64,000 nucleotides of DNA from Brevundimonas sp. UBA6550 (lineage in GTDB: Bacteria; Pseudomonadota; Alphaproteobacteria; Caulobacterales; Caulobacteraceae), in contig NZ_DJKE01000008.1 in the NCBI RefSeq assembly GCF_002434505.1, positions 609,300 through 673,299 of the forward strand. The letters are read 5' to 3'. A model generated the notes under the pieces. The model had not been told where the DNA came from, did no database searches, and saw only the letters and a program-made list of their open reading frames with translations. This document shows, one piece after another, positions 56,354 to 64,000 of this stretch (the stretch's first letter is position 1; every line of letters starts with the position of its first letter). A program made the position numbers and the translations under genes.

Positions 56354-57652
56354 ATGTTGGGATTTAGCGATGAAAGGAAATCGTTCCTAGATTTGGTTCG
56401 GAAATCGGAGACGCGAAAACTACGCGCCGCCGAAGCCCTAGCCTTCTTCGACGACAAACAAGATGAAACGACAGCCACGCTGATCAAGCGTCGCTTCGCT
56501 AACCCGGAGTCCTTCCGGGTGTTTCAGGTCAATATTGTCAAGAAAATCGTGTCCCGTCGCGCCACGGCATATCAGACGCCCCCGGTTCGCACATTCGAGG
56601 GATGGGATCAGGCCGCCGCCACCGAGCTTTATCAAAACGCCAACATCGACGCCGTTCTGAAGCGCGCCAGCAAACTCACCAAGCTACTCAAGACGACCAC
56701 CCTGCAAGTCGTGTGGACCGAGCCGCACGGCCTTCAAGTGCGCGTCCTCACGCCCAATATTCTCGATGCGGAATGGACCGACCCGGAGCATCCCGAGCGG
56801 ATGGTGGTCACTCATGCCGCCATCGACCCGGCCAAGACCACCTATGCCGATTGGACGGCGACGACCTACCAGCGTCGCAACGCCAACGGCCATCCTATCC
56901 TGACGCCCGGCAACGCCAATGGCGTGAACCCCTATGGCATCCTCCCCTTCGTCCCGCTTTTTGACCGCTTACCAGATGCCGACTTCTTCCTTCCGGGCGG
57001 CGACGACCTCATGGGCGCTCAAAAGGCGCTGAACGTCGGCCTGACAAACCTGTGGCGGGCGGTTGAACTGCAAAGTCATGGTCAGGCCGTCGCCAAGGGC
57101 CTTCCGATTGGCGACCCGATCCAGACCGGCCCGGACAAGGTGATCTTGCTCCCGAAGGATGGCGAGTTCGCCTACGCAGCGCCGAACACACCCATCCCCG
57201 ACATTCTCGAGGCGCTCGAGTTCTTGATGCGCTCAACGGCATCGACGAACGACTGCACCGCTGACGTTCTCGACCTGTCGAAAACAGCTGAGTCGGGTTC
57301 GGCCCGTGAAGCTCAACGGATCGACCTGAAAGAGGCTCGCCTGGACGATATTGCCCTATGGCGCGGCTATGAGCGTCGCCTGTTCGAGGTGATCAAGCGC
57401 GTGGTCAACACACACCGCCCCGGCACGATCCCGGAGGCTGCTACCGTCCGGGCCGACTTCACCGAGCTTCAGGATAACCTCACGGAGTCCGAAGTCCTCG
57501 CCAATCTGAAGGAGCGGGCCGAACTCGGCATTTCGTCCCCGGTGGACGCGCTGATGACGCTCAACCCGGATGGTTACGCTACTCGCGAAGACGCCTACCG
57601 CGCGCTGCTTTCTCGTAAACAAGAGACGGAAGAACTGACGCTAGGGCTTTGA
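56354..57652 (+). CDS. phage portal protein (SPP1 gp6-like)
   Basis: A 432-aa portal protein that forms the dodecameric ring for DNA entry and joins to the terminase. The family look comes from VFQVNIVKKIVSRRATAYQ at the start, the wing with NPYGILPFVPLFDRLPD, the stem helix around GAQKALNVGLTNLWRAVELQ, and the late SGSAREAQRIDLKEARLDDI helix. Length is normal for small portals. It starts 43 bases after terL and precedes the scaffold-like gene by 11 bases. Confidence 0.85.
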   Translation: MLGFSDERKSFLDLVRKSETRKLRAAEALAFFDDKQDETTATLIKRRFANPESFRVFQVNIVKKIVSRRATAYQTPPVRTFEGWDQAAATELYQNANIDAVLKRASKLTKLLKTTTLQVVWTEPHGLQVRVLTPNILDAEWTDPEHPERMVVTHAAIDPAKTTYADWTATTYQRRNANGHPILTPGNANGVNPYGILPFVPLFDRLPDADFFLPGGDDLMGAQKALNVGLTNLWRAVELQSHGQAVAKGLPIGDPIQTGPDKVILLPKDGEFAYAAPNTPIPDILEALEFLMRSTASTNDCTADVLDLSKTAESGSAREAQRIDLKEARLDDIALWRGYERRLFEVIKRVVNTHRPGTIPEAATVRADFTELQDNLTESEVLANLKERAELGISSPVDALMTLNPDGYATREDAYRALLSRKQETEELTLGL

Positions 57653-57663
57653 AAGGAAAACAC

Positions 57664-58017
57664 ATGACTGAAACGACTGAAACCCCGCCTATCGACCTCA
57701 CGGAGGACCTGGCCCAACTGAAAGCCGAACTGCAAACGCTCCGCGACCAGACCGACGCCATGCGCGCCGACAACGACGTGGACGGGCTGATCGGCAATCT
57801 GACAACCCTGATCCCCGAGGCAGACCGCGCCGCCCTCCCGACCGAGGGGACCGCCTTCAATCGCCTGTTCGCTCACGTCACCGCCGCGCTGAAGGCGGCC
57901 AAGACGCCAGCCGTCCCCACTACGGACACAACCCGTCCTCCGACCACTCCCGGCCCGGACGACTTCACCAAACTGCCCGCTCACGCCCGGATGGCTCTTG
58001 GCTACGCCCAAGCCTAA
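57664..58017 (+). CDS. small acidic scaffold-like head protein
   Basis: A 117-aa acidic protein. An N-terminal coiled coil (LAQLKAELQTLRDQTDAM) leads to a Pro/Thr-rich linker and a short C-terminal helix (AHARMALGYAQA). Position between portal and capsid genes, acidity and coiled coil are those of scaffolding proteins, but there is no sequence motif to prove it. The ATG at 57664 is chosen because AAAGGA precedes it; a TTG at 57649 is less likely. No protease domain is visible. Confidence 0.7.
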   Translation: MTETTETPPIDLTEDLAQLKAELQTLRDQTDAMRADNDVDGLIGNLTTLIPEADRAALPTEGTAFNRLFAHVTAALKAAKTPAVPTTDTTRPPTTPGPDDFTKLPAHARMALGYAQA

Positions 58018-58083
58018 CCGCGCCTTCTCCACCAATACCCACCGCTGGCCGCGCCAGCAGAAAGGATTTTCAAGTCTATACAC

Positions 58084-58992
58084 ATGCTGACTCAAGTCGA
58101 ATGGAGTAAACTCAACCCGAACCCCTTGCAATCCGGCGTTGTCGAAGTTTTCGCCCGCGAGAACCCCGTTATTGCCCTGATGCCGTTCGCCAACGTGGCG
58201 GGCAACGCATACACCTACAACGTCGAGGACACTTTGCCCGGCGTGGAGTTTCGTGGATACAACGAAGGTTATTCGGAAAGCACGGGCGTCATTAACCCGC
58301 AGACCGAACGCCTGACGATCATCGGCGGCGATAGCGACTTTGACGTTGCTCAAATCGCTCAACAGACCGGCGACAACGACACCCGCGCCATCCATGACGC
58401 CATGAAGGCAAAGGCCATGTCGCTGAAGTGGCTGCAAACCTTCTTCGACGGCGACACCGCCACCAATCCCAAGGCGTTCGACGGCATTAAGAAGCGTCTG
58501 ACCGGCAACCAGATTATCAGCGCCGGCACGAACGGCGGGGCATTGACCCTCGCCATGCTCGATGAACTGGTGGACGCCGTTCAAGGCCAGCCTTCCGCCA
58601 TCTTCGCCCGGAAATCCGTGATCCGCGCCTATCGAAACGCCCTGCGCGCGTCCGGAGGCACGACTCCCGAATCCATCATGATCCCGAACTTTGGCCGTCC
58701 GGTGATCGCTCACAATGGCGTTCCGATCCTGCCTATCGAACTGGACACGCAGGGGAATGAAATCCTGACCGGCGACGAGAGCCACGGGACGAACAACAAG
58801 ACGACATCGGCCTACGCCGTCCGCTTCGATCTGGACGCGCTGCACGGCATCCAGACGGCTCCGATCAGCGTCCGAGACCTTGGCGAGGTGGACGACAAGC
58901 CCGCCTATCGGACCCGCACCGAATGGTATTCCGGCATCGTTCTGAAATCCGGTCGATGCGCCGCCCGCCTCAAGGGTCTGACGAACGTCTGA
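58084..58992 (+). CDS. phage major capsid protein (HK97-fold family)
   Basis: A 302-aa protein in the place of the major capsid protein. Sequence features fit the HK97 fold: an N-terminal arm, FANVAGNAYTYNVEDTLPG, a long spine helix (AIHDAMKAKAMSLKWLQTFF), and a C-terminal stretch of beta strands (RTEWYSGIVLKSGRCAARLKG) seen in capsid proteins of small prophages. Short length suggests no N-terminal delta domain, in line with a separate scaffold. An AAAGGA lies about 18 bases upstream, further than usual. Confidence 0.8.
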   Translation: MLTQVEWSKLNPNPLQSGVVEVFARENPVIALMPFANVAGNAYTYNVEDTLPGVEFRGYNEGYSESTGVINPQTERLTIIGGDSDFDVAQIAQQTGDNDTRAIHDAMKAKAMSLKWLQTFFDGDTATNPKAFDGIKKRLTGNQIISAGTNGGALTLAMLDELVDAVQGQPSAIFARKSVIRAYRNALRASGGTTPESIMIPNFGRPVIAHNGVPILPIELDTQGNEILTGDESHGTNNKTTSAYAVRFDLDALHGIQTAPISVRDLGEVDDKPAYRTRTEWYSGIVLKSGRCAARLKGLTNV

Positions 58993-59006
58993 CCCGCACC
59001 CCAAAC

Positions 59007-59082
59007 GTCACCGGGTCTCCTTTCTCTCCCCGGTGACGACGGACGCCCCCTCGTAACTCAGCAAAGGCACGAGAGGGCGTCC
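59007..59082. terminator. two tandem hairpins after the capsid gene
   Basis: The first hairpin pairs GTCACCGGG with CCCGGTGAC (59007-59015, 59029-59037). The second pairs 59041-59054 with 59069-59082 (GGACGCCC.CTCGT / ACGAG.GGGCGTCC, one mismatch). Neither has a T-run, so they may be partial terminators or mRNA stabilisers that separate high capsid expression from the genes downstream. Confidence 0.5.
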
Positions 59083-59180
59083 CCACACGGCGACCGCGCC
59101 CAACACGCGAGACGCCGACAAAGCAGGCGGGCCGGGATTCGCAGCCCCGGTCCGCCTTCGCTGACTCTGGAACCCGCAGC

Positions 59181-59702
59181 ATGGAATATTACACCGACGA
59201 TCTATCCCCTGAAGACAGCCTGATCACGCTAGAGGCCGCAGACACCATTCTCGCGACAAGCCTTCATGGCCGCGAATGGACAGCCCGCGCCCAAGCCGAC
59301 AAACAAGCCGCTTTCGACGACCCCGAACTTTCCCCGCAACGCGACGACGATAAGGCCGCCCTGATCGACGCCAGCGCCGTCATGGCCGCGCAACCGTGGA
59401 AGGGTCGCAAAGCGTCTTCGGATCAAACCCAGGCATTCCCTCGCATCGCTGTCTATCTCGACACCGGAGAAGCGGTAATCGGCGTTCCCGCCCCCATCCA
59501 GCGCGCCACGGCATTGCTGGCCGCCCATCTGTCCCGGCGCGCGGATATGCCGATCACCGCCGAAACGATGGTCAGCTACGCCATCGGAGAGACAAGCGGC
59601 ATCTTCCGTGCGCCGTCCCTCGACGAACTGCCCCGCCACGTCCGCCAACTGATCACACCATACCTGAACGCCGGATCGGGCTGGACGGCGGTGCGCGCAT
59701 GA
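59181..59702 (+). CDS. head-tail connector-like protein (DnaT-like phage family)
   Basis: A 173-aa protein resembling a phage family labelled DnaT-like, which lies in the head-completion position in prophages. LITLEAADTILATSLHGREW at the start, KAALIDASAVMAAQPWKGRK in the middle and IGVPAPIQRATALLAAHL near the end are family features. By position it should join the portal to a tail or close the capsid. Despite the family label, a DNA replication role is not implied. It overlaps the next gene by 4 bases (ATGA). Confidence 0.72.
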   Translation: MEYYTDDLSPEDSLITLEAADTILATSLHGREWTARAQADKQAAFDDPELSPQRDDDKAALIDASAVMAAQPWKGRKASSDQTQAFPRIAVYLDTGEAVIGVPAPIQRATALLAAHLSRRADMPITAETMVSYAIGETSGIFRAPSLDELPRHVRQLITPYLNAGSGWTAVRA

Positions 59703-60703
59703 TCGTCCCCGACCACTTCGACCAGCAACACGCCACCTTCACCGGAGAGTTCCTAGACGCGCTCAAGAAGGCTTACGGCGACGCAATGGATGCCGTCGAT
59801 ATCAACGCCTTGATTGCGGCTCTTGAAGCTGGTGATGAAGCCGCTCTAGCCAAGGTGCTGAACCTCGACGAGGGCCTACACTCTGGCCTCGCTGTGGCGT
59901 TCAGCAACGGGCTTTTCTATGCGCTGCTCGGCAACATCGTCATCGCCATGAAGGCGTTCGCGACCCGTCATCGGTCACAGACGAATCCACAAGCAGAGGT
60001 GGACCGGCTTCGCGCCGACATAGAACGGAACATCCTTCAACCTCTTGCCCGCCGTTCCTACGAAGCGGTCACGACGGCACACCGCGAACTTCTCAAAGGC
60101 GACATGACAGCCCGCGCAAAGGCGGAACTGATCATCCGGTCAATCGCAATGGCTCCGGATCAGGCCCGATCAGCAGCCCATTTCGCCCGCGCCCTCCACG
60201 AAGCCATGACATCCAAGGACAAGACCGTTCAGGACGGCAAAACCTATGTCACACAGCCCACGGCCAAGCTGATCATCCAAAGGCACATGAAGCACCTGAA
60301 CGCCGCCCAGCGATCAGCCCTCCGCACGGCCTTCGGCAACGGTATGACCCTTGAGGCGAACACTGGCCTGATCCAGCGCCATGACAACGCCCTGATCAAC
60401 TACCGGCAATCGGTGATCGCCCGACAAGAGGCGACACGATCCATACACGTTGGAGAATACCTGGCCTTCAAACAGGGCAAGGCGAACCGATCCATCCCAC
60501 GGGACGCCCGCCGATACTGGAAGACCAGAGGCGACGAGCGGGTTCGCCATGATCACCGGATGGTCACGGCGATGAACCCGAACGGCGTTGACGTAGGTCA
60601 GGCTTTCCAAACGCCTCTAGGCCCGGTCATGCACCCGCCGCTTGAGGTGAACTGTAGGTGCAGGATCGTGGTCAGAAGGCCATCCGATCCCGACGACGAA
60701 TAG
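59699..60703 (+). CDS. minor head protein, Mu F-like head morphogenesis
   Basis: A 334-aa phage head morphogenesis protein. The helical N-terminal two-thirds leads to the C-terminal Mu F-like domain, recognised by RVRHDHRMVTAMNPNGV and HPPLEVNCRCRIVV, whose Cys-x-Cys is conserved. Such proteins are present in few copies and help make the head or are ejected with DNA. The ATG at 59699 overlaps the preceding stop (ATGA). In many phages this gene lies beside the portal, so its place after the connector is a little unusual. Confidence 0.85.
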   Translation: MIVPDHFDQQHATFTGEFLDALKKAYGDAMDAVDINALIAALEAGDEAALAKVLNLDEGLHSGLAVAFSNGLFYALLGNIVIAMKAFATRHRSQTNPQAEVDRLRADIERNILQPLARRSYEAVTTAHRELLKGDMTARAKAELIIRSIAMAPDQARSAAHFARALHEAMTSKDKTVQDGKTYVTQPTAKLIIQRHMKHLNAAQRSALRTAFGNGMTLEANTGLIQRHDNALINYRQSVIARQEATRSIHVGEYLAFKQGKANRSIPRDARRYWKTRGDERVRHDHRMVTAMNPNGVDVGQAFQTPLGPVMHPPLEVNCRCRIVVRRPSDPDDE

Positions 60704-60855
60704 CCCTTCAACCCCGGATGGTGGGCCTGCGGATTTGAGTGGTGATGGTGCGGTTTCAAAGTTTTTGGGACCAGCCCCCTATCTATCCGCCGCTCTTACC
60801 CAGCCACTCCCTGCCGCGACCCACGAAACACCCGCCCGGAAAGGAGGGCGATACG

Positions 60856-61251
60856 ATGAACCAAACAAATAGACACATCGAAACGGCGGACCTATCCGCC
60901 GTCTTCAACCTCGAAATCGCAGGACAGAAGGTGGATGGCCGCACCGTCGCAGCCCGATCCTTCCGGATGATCGCAGGCGACTTGATGGATCAGCTCGCCC
61001 GCCAGCCAAAACCTTCGGAAGCGGTTATGATCCGACAGGCCGCGACCTTGGCCTTCTTATGCGACCGCGACACCGCGTGCCTGATCGCCGGGGAGAAGTT
61101 CGACGAAGAGAACTACCGGCGCAACACACAGGCGCTCGGCGCGGTGCTGATCAAGCTCGGCATGGCCGCGAAGAGCCGGGATGTGACGAAGGGTGGATCA
61201 AAGGGCGGAGACCCGTTTGCCGACGCGATCAATAATGTTTGGAAGGCGTGA
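60856..61251 (+). CDS. small helical phage protein of unknown role
   Basis: A 131-aa mostly helical protein with no firm match. IRQAATLAFLCDRDTACLIA and RNTQALGAVLIKLGM resemble small unnamed proteins that often lie near terminase genes, so a small-terminase-like or head-accessory role is possible but unproven. The ATG at 60856 has AAAGGAGGGCG before it, the strongest ribosome site in the island. A longer in-frame form from 60739 is proline-rich and not protein-like. Confidence 0.6.
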   Translation: MNQTNRHIETADLSAVFNLEIAGQKVDGRTVAARSFRMIAGDLMDQLARQPKPSEAVMIRQAATLAFLCDRDTACLIAGEKFDEENYRRNTQALGAVLIKLGMAAKSRDVTKGGSKGGDPFADAINNVWKA

Positions 61252-61282
61252 AATGGACGGTAGCAAATCGATCCGAGCGTTA

Positions 61283-61612
61283 TCAGCTAATCTTTTCGAG
61301 GATTAGATGCTGTCGTGCAGCACGAGCCGCACTGTCACGAGCGGCGTCGCGCATTTGTCGAGCCATCGATTCTGCGCTTCGTTGCGCCATGCTCTGCCGT
61401 AGAGTTTTAGAGGCAACGTCTTCAAATGCCGCGAGTTGGGTCACGCATCGGTCAGCGGCCCTACTCACAGTAACCTCGATGACTTCGGGTCCTTCGGCAT
61501 CCAGTGTTATCGATTCACTCAACACGCACTCACGATAAGCCTGCACGTAATCGTCCGTTGGCGTGAGGTCCAAGGGGGATTGGGCGAGGACGAAGGCGAG
61601 AGCGAGCAACAT
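61283..61612 (-). CDS. exported helical protein of unknown function
   Basis: A 109-aa protein with a short signal peptide (MLLALAFVLAQS) and a mature helical part rich in Ala, Arg and Ser (ARQMRDAARDSAARAARQ). Two cysteines (YREC and ADRC) could form a disulfide. It is transcribed towards the phage genes and away from the resolvase. Nothing ties it to packaging; it may be a cargo gene. Confidence 0.55.
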   Translation of the reverse strand: MLLALAFVLAQSPLDLTPTDDYVQAYRECVLSESITLDAEGPEVIEVTVSRAADRCVTQLAAFEDVASKTLRQSMAQRSAESMARQMRDAARDSAARAARQHLILEKIS

Positions 61613-61659
61613 TCAGGCATTAGGTGCGGAGAAATGTCAAAAGACAAGTCTTCATCATC

Positions 61660-61762
61660 GGCTCAAAAGTTGTAAGTTCTGCGCCATAGCCCAAAAGATA
61701 GCTGTACTCGGATTTTGAGCTAATATATGAGCTAGGGATATCGACGCCCTATCTTTTGAGCC
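61660..61762. promoter_or_regulatory. candidate res site of the serine resolvase
   Basis: Four copies of a half-site like GGCTCAAAAG lie just upstream of the recombinase gene: two forward (61660-61669, 61688-61697) and two inverted (61711-61720, 61752-61762). The inner pair spans 33 bases with a short central spacer, close to the 28-base crossover site of Tn3-type resolvases. The outer pair would be accessory sites. The gene's promoter must overlap, giving self-regulation. Confidence 0.55.
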
Positions 61763-61766
61763 ATCC

Positions 61767-62384
61767 ATGCACCGCATCGCCTACTTCCGGGTCAGCACCG
61801 GCGACCAAAGCATTGAAGCGCAGCGGGCCGCGATGCCCGGTCCATTCGATAGGGAGTTCGAGGACGTGGGTGTTAGTGGTGCAATGCTCGCCGCATCCCG
61901 GCCCGGATTTGCAGACTTACTCACCCACGTCAGGGCCGGTGACACCGTGTATGTCTATGCCGTTGACCGTCTAGGCCGCGATGCGCTGGACGTTCAAGCC
62001 ACGGTGCGCCGCTTAATCCAAGCTGGCGTGACGGTGGACGTGCGAGGTCTAGGGCCTATCGGGAAGGGAGTAGGAGAACTGATCCTAGCCGTCCTAGCCC
62101 AGGTCGCGGACATGGAGCGCCATCGCATTGCAGAGAGAACAGAGGCGGGCCGCAAGGCCGCGCGCGCATCCCTAGCGGTTACAGGCAGGACGCACCGTGG
62201 GAAGACAAGTCTAGGGCGACCAAAAGCCCAGGAAAGCGACGACGTGGTGACGTGGAGAAAGAGAAACAACGCCAGTATAAAAGACACGGCAACGCATTTC
62301 AGGCTTTCCACGGCTACAGTGAAGCGGTATTGTGCGATGACTAATACTGGCGATATCGAAGAACTGTCATTGATCAGTAGTTGA
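61767..62384 (+). CDS. serine recombinase (resolvase/invertase family)
   Basis: A 205-aa small serine recombinase. The nucleophile is the Ser in YFRVSTGDQS (Ser10), with VDRLGRDALD supplying active-site arginines and the long E helix (LAQVADMERHRIAERTEAGR) typical of resolvases. A C-terminal helix-turn-helix (SIKDTATHFRLSTATVKRY) binds DNA. It could resolve dimers of the island or invert a segment. No inverted gene segment is visible, so resolution at the adjacent repeats is favoured. Confidence 0.9.
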   Translation: MHRIAYFRVSTGDQSIEAQRAAMPGPFDREFEDVGVSGAMLAASRPGFADLLTHVRAGDTVYVYAVDRLGRDALDVQATVRRLIQAGVTVDVRGLGPIGKGVGELILAVLAQVADMERHRIAERTEAGRKAARASLAVTGRTHRGKTSLGRPKAQESDDVVTWRKRNNASIKDTATHFRLSTATVKRYCAMTNTGDIEELSLISS

Positions 62385-62451
62385 TAGCTTTCTAGCTTCT
62401 TAGCTGCCTCCTTTTTCTAGTGTGATAGCAGGGCGACCACCCCACTCCGGA

Positions 62452-63297
62452 TCAGGATGACGCTCTCTCTCGGCGCGTCTCTGGCAGGATTTCCTCCCCG
62501 GCGCTGGTGATGCGGAGTGTGCCGCCGTCGGGCATGGTTATCCGAATATCCGCCTTCGCGCCTTGCTCTTTGGCATTCGCTCTTGCGACAGCGACGATCA
62601 CGTCGTAGGCGGCGCTCTCATCCAGTGACGAATGCAGGCGAAGTGCGGTTGCCGATGCATCCATTGTAAATAGATGAGGCTGATACTTCGCGTAATCCTC
62701 TCCAGACCAACGAAACTGCATATAGCCGCGCTGGGGATCGAAAGCGGTTCCGGCCTGAACTATTCCCTGGAACGCTGCCTTTTGATCTCGATAGGTGTCC
62801 AGCAGCTCGGCGGTTGTGTTGTGTCGGTCATCAATCACCATCATGGTTTTCATGATCTCTTGCCCACCTAGCTGACCGGCCCGCGCCACTTCCTCCGGGG
62901 TAAAAATATAGCGGGTTAAGCTGGTGGCGAACGGACGCATCTCCAATGAGAGATGATCTAGAAACGGGCGTCCCTCGCGCGCAGCAGCCTCCCGCGCCAA
63001 AGCAAGGCGCGCTGCTCCCTCGTCAGCAGCCTTTCGAATGTTCTGCTGTGCAGCGTAAATCTTATTGAGCTTGTGGATCAGCGAGAAGTCGATCTGCTGG
63101 TTACGCTCTTTCTTTTCGCTGGCCTTCGCTTCACGGGCCGCCTTCAAGCCCCATCGATATGCAGCATAAGCGCCTGCCAAAGCGCCGAAGATGCCGATGC
63201 CGCCGCCTATGATGTCACCAACATATTCGGGCCGTTCAGGCGGCAACTGCACAGCCGTAGCCGTCATCCCAGATTGGCCGGTAGAAGGAGTCGCCAT
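62452..63297 (-). CDS. membrane-anchored protein of unknown function
   Basis: A 281-aa protein. A short N-terminus is followed by one helix (about 30-48, GDIIGGGIGIFGALAGAYAAY), a charged coiled coil (REAKASEKKERNQQ) and a soluble alpha/beta domain ending in ETRRERASS. No catalytic motif was recognised. Translation from 63297 is preferred, 8 bases after the stop of the zinc-ribbon gene, so the two are one transcript. A longer form from 63372 would overlap that gene. Confidence 0.65.
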   Translation of the reverse strand: MATPSTGQSGMTATAVQLPPERPEYVGDIIGGGIGIFGALAGAYAAYRWGLKAAREAKASEKKERNQQIDFSLIHKLNKIYAAQQNIRKAADEGAARLALAREAAAREGRPFLDHLSLEMRPFATSLTRYIFTPEEVARAGQLGGQEIMKTMMVIDDRHNTTAELLDTYRDQKAAFQGIVQAGTAFDPQRGYMQFRWSGEDYAKYQPHLFTMDASATALRLHSSLDESAAYDVIVAVARANAKEQGAKADIRITMPDGGTLRITSAGEEILPETRRERASS

Positions 63298-63305
63298 ACC
63301 TGCGC

Positions 63306-63878
63306 TCACATTCCGGACGTGAATGCGATAAAAACGCCAACCGCCATGATAGCGAGCAGCACATAGACCCACGCAGGCATCGCGTCCGAGTCCCTCAACG
63401 GCGCATTCGCTAGAAGGCCGTTCATGTTGGGATTCACCCGCTCGGCATAGGACGGGCGGCCAATAGTGGGAGGCTGACTGGGCTCGAACGTCGATTGAAC
63501 AGCAGGGGGGCTGATGGCTTCCGAAGTGGAAAGAACCTCACCACAGAAGCGGCACTTAGTAGCGGCCTTCTTGATGATTTCCGCACACACTGGACAAAGG
63601 CGTTCGTCCGACACCTTCCGGACCGCGACGCCGGTCGCCTTGAGCGCCCGCCACGACGTGAGGCTGATGCCGCTATCGTAGTTGACCTTGATTACAGCAT
63701 TCCCGCCGACCTTCGCAGCCAGCGCCTTCAACCGGGTATTCACCTCATCCATGCTTGGCGCACTGGAAAAGGCATGAGACGCCTCGCATTTCGCCTCTAC
63801 CTGGCGGATGACTTCGAACTCGAAGTCCGGCGTCCCCGTGAAGATCTCGACTTCTTCTACCTTAGTTGCCATGCCCAC
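63306..63878 (-). CDS. YbjQ-like domain / zinc ribbon / C-terminal anchor protein
   Basis: A 190-aa protein in three parts. An N-terminal region of about 95 residues resembles YbjQ-like domains (LKALAAKVGGNAVIKVNYDS). A four-cysteine zinc ribbon follows (CPVCAEIIKKAATKCRFCG, about 97-115). A Pro/Ser linker leads to a single C-terminal helix (AWVYVLLAIMAVGVFIAF), so the protein is tail-anchored with its domains in the cytosol. Function unknown. It leads the two-gene transcript with the 62452-63297 gene. Confidence 0.7.
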   Translation of the reverse strand: MGMATKVEEVEIFTGTPDFEFEVIRQVEAKCEASHAFSSAPSMDEVNTRLKALAAKVGGNAVIKVNYDSGISLTSWRALKATGVAVRKVSDERLCPVCAEIIKKAATKCRFCGEVLSTSEAISPPAVQSTFEPSQPPTIGRPSYAERVNPNMNGLLANAPLRDSDAMPAWVYVLLAIMAVGVFIAFTSGM

Positions 63879-64000
63879 CCCGGCTCTTCATCACAAACGT
63901 GAGCATGAGCTAACCGCAAAATCGCGTCAGGTGAAGGCGCAACTATCAAGAGTTGCCTTGAAATAGGGCTTGCGACCCATTCAGCTCGCAAGCCGGCACC

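Noticed and set aside
54640..60703. Gene transfer agent cluster
   Set aside because: Alphaproteobacterial GTAs have no integrase, carry a prohead protease and tail genes, and sit on host-like DNA. This region has an integrase and att-like core and no tail.
63967..63994. Stem GGCTTGCGA / TCGCAAGCC near the right edge as part of a tRNA
   Set aside because: A perfect 9-bp stem, but no D-arm, T-arm or CCA-side acceptor pairing could be built around it on either strand.

Overview
The window is high-GC alphaproteobacterial DNA, most likely from a Caulobacteraceae such as Brevundimonas. The reasons are the suf cluster headed by iscR, the RegA/RegB pair beside a cyo quinol oxidase, the bactofilin, two large TonB-dependent receptors, and DOMON-like and DctB/DctD proteins of the kind usual in that group. 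The genus is inferred from protein style, not from a database search.

Bases 1-51.5k are ordinary chromosome. In order they hold a truncated GGDEF protein and an acyltransferase; a minus-strand Fe-S assembly operon (iscR, cysteine desulfurase, sufB, a small membrane protein, sufC, sufD, sufS, sufT, sufA, tfoX-like); an alpha/beta hydrolase that lacks the usual serine and a type II NADH dehydrogenase; ahpC-ahpF peroxide defence; a NamZ-like muramidase, a DOMON-like protein and tyrS; a short GIY-YIG gene bracketed by palindromes; bcp and a bactofilin; prfB with its programmed frameshift; a class A penicillin-binding protein; ohr and cobS; regA-regB-SURF1-cyoDCBA; an MFS carrier; a TonB receptor-phoD pair; a hydrolase with a broken TonB receptor; dctA facing dctB-dctD; and a three-domain chitinase-like/deacetylase/glycosyltransferase protein. 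Several paired palindromes (about 106-125 bp, REPIN-like) lie between these genes.

From about 51.5k to the right edge the composition and codon use change and the genes become mobile-element genes. Two copies of a short sequence matching the 3' end of a tRNA-Ser (reverse complement) lie at 51534 and 52750, the second just upstream of a tyrosine integrase. After it come a terminase large subunit split by an in-frame TGA, a portal, a small acidic scaffold-like protein, a major capsid protein, a connector-like protein, a Mu F-like minor head protein and a small unknown protein. Beyond these are a serine resolvase with a candidate res site and two membrane-anchored proteins of unknown role. No tail, lysis, replication or repressor gene is visible. 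The right end of the element is outside the window, so it may be a decayed prophage or a capsid-encoding satellite-like island. The sequence in hand cannot decide between them.

The chromosomal genes fit an aerobic heterotroph: Fe-S repair and peroxide defence, a redox-sensing two-component system beside a quinol oxidase, TonB-linked scavenging of phosphate esters and other large substrates, and dicarboxylate uptake under its own sensor-regulator pair.
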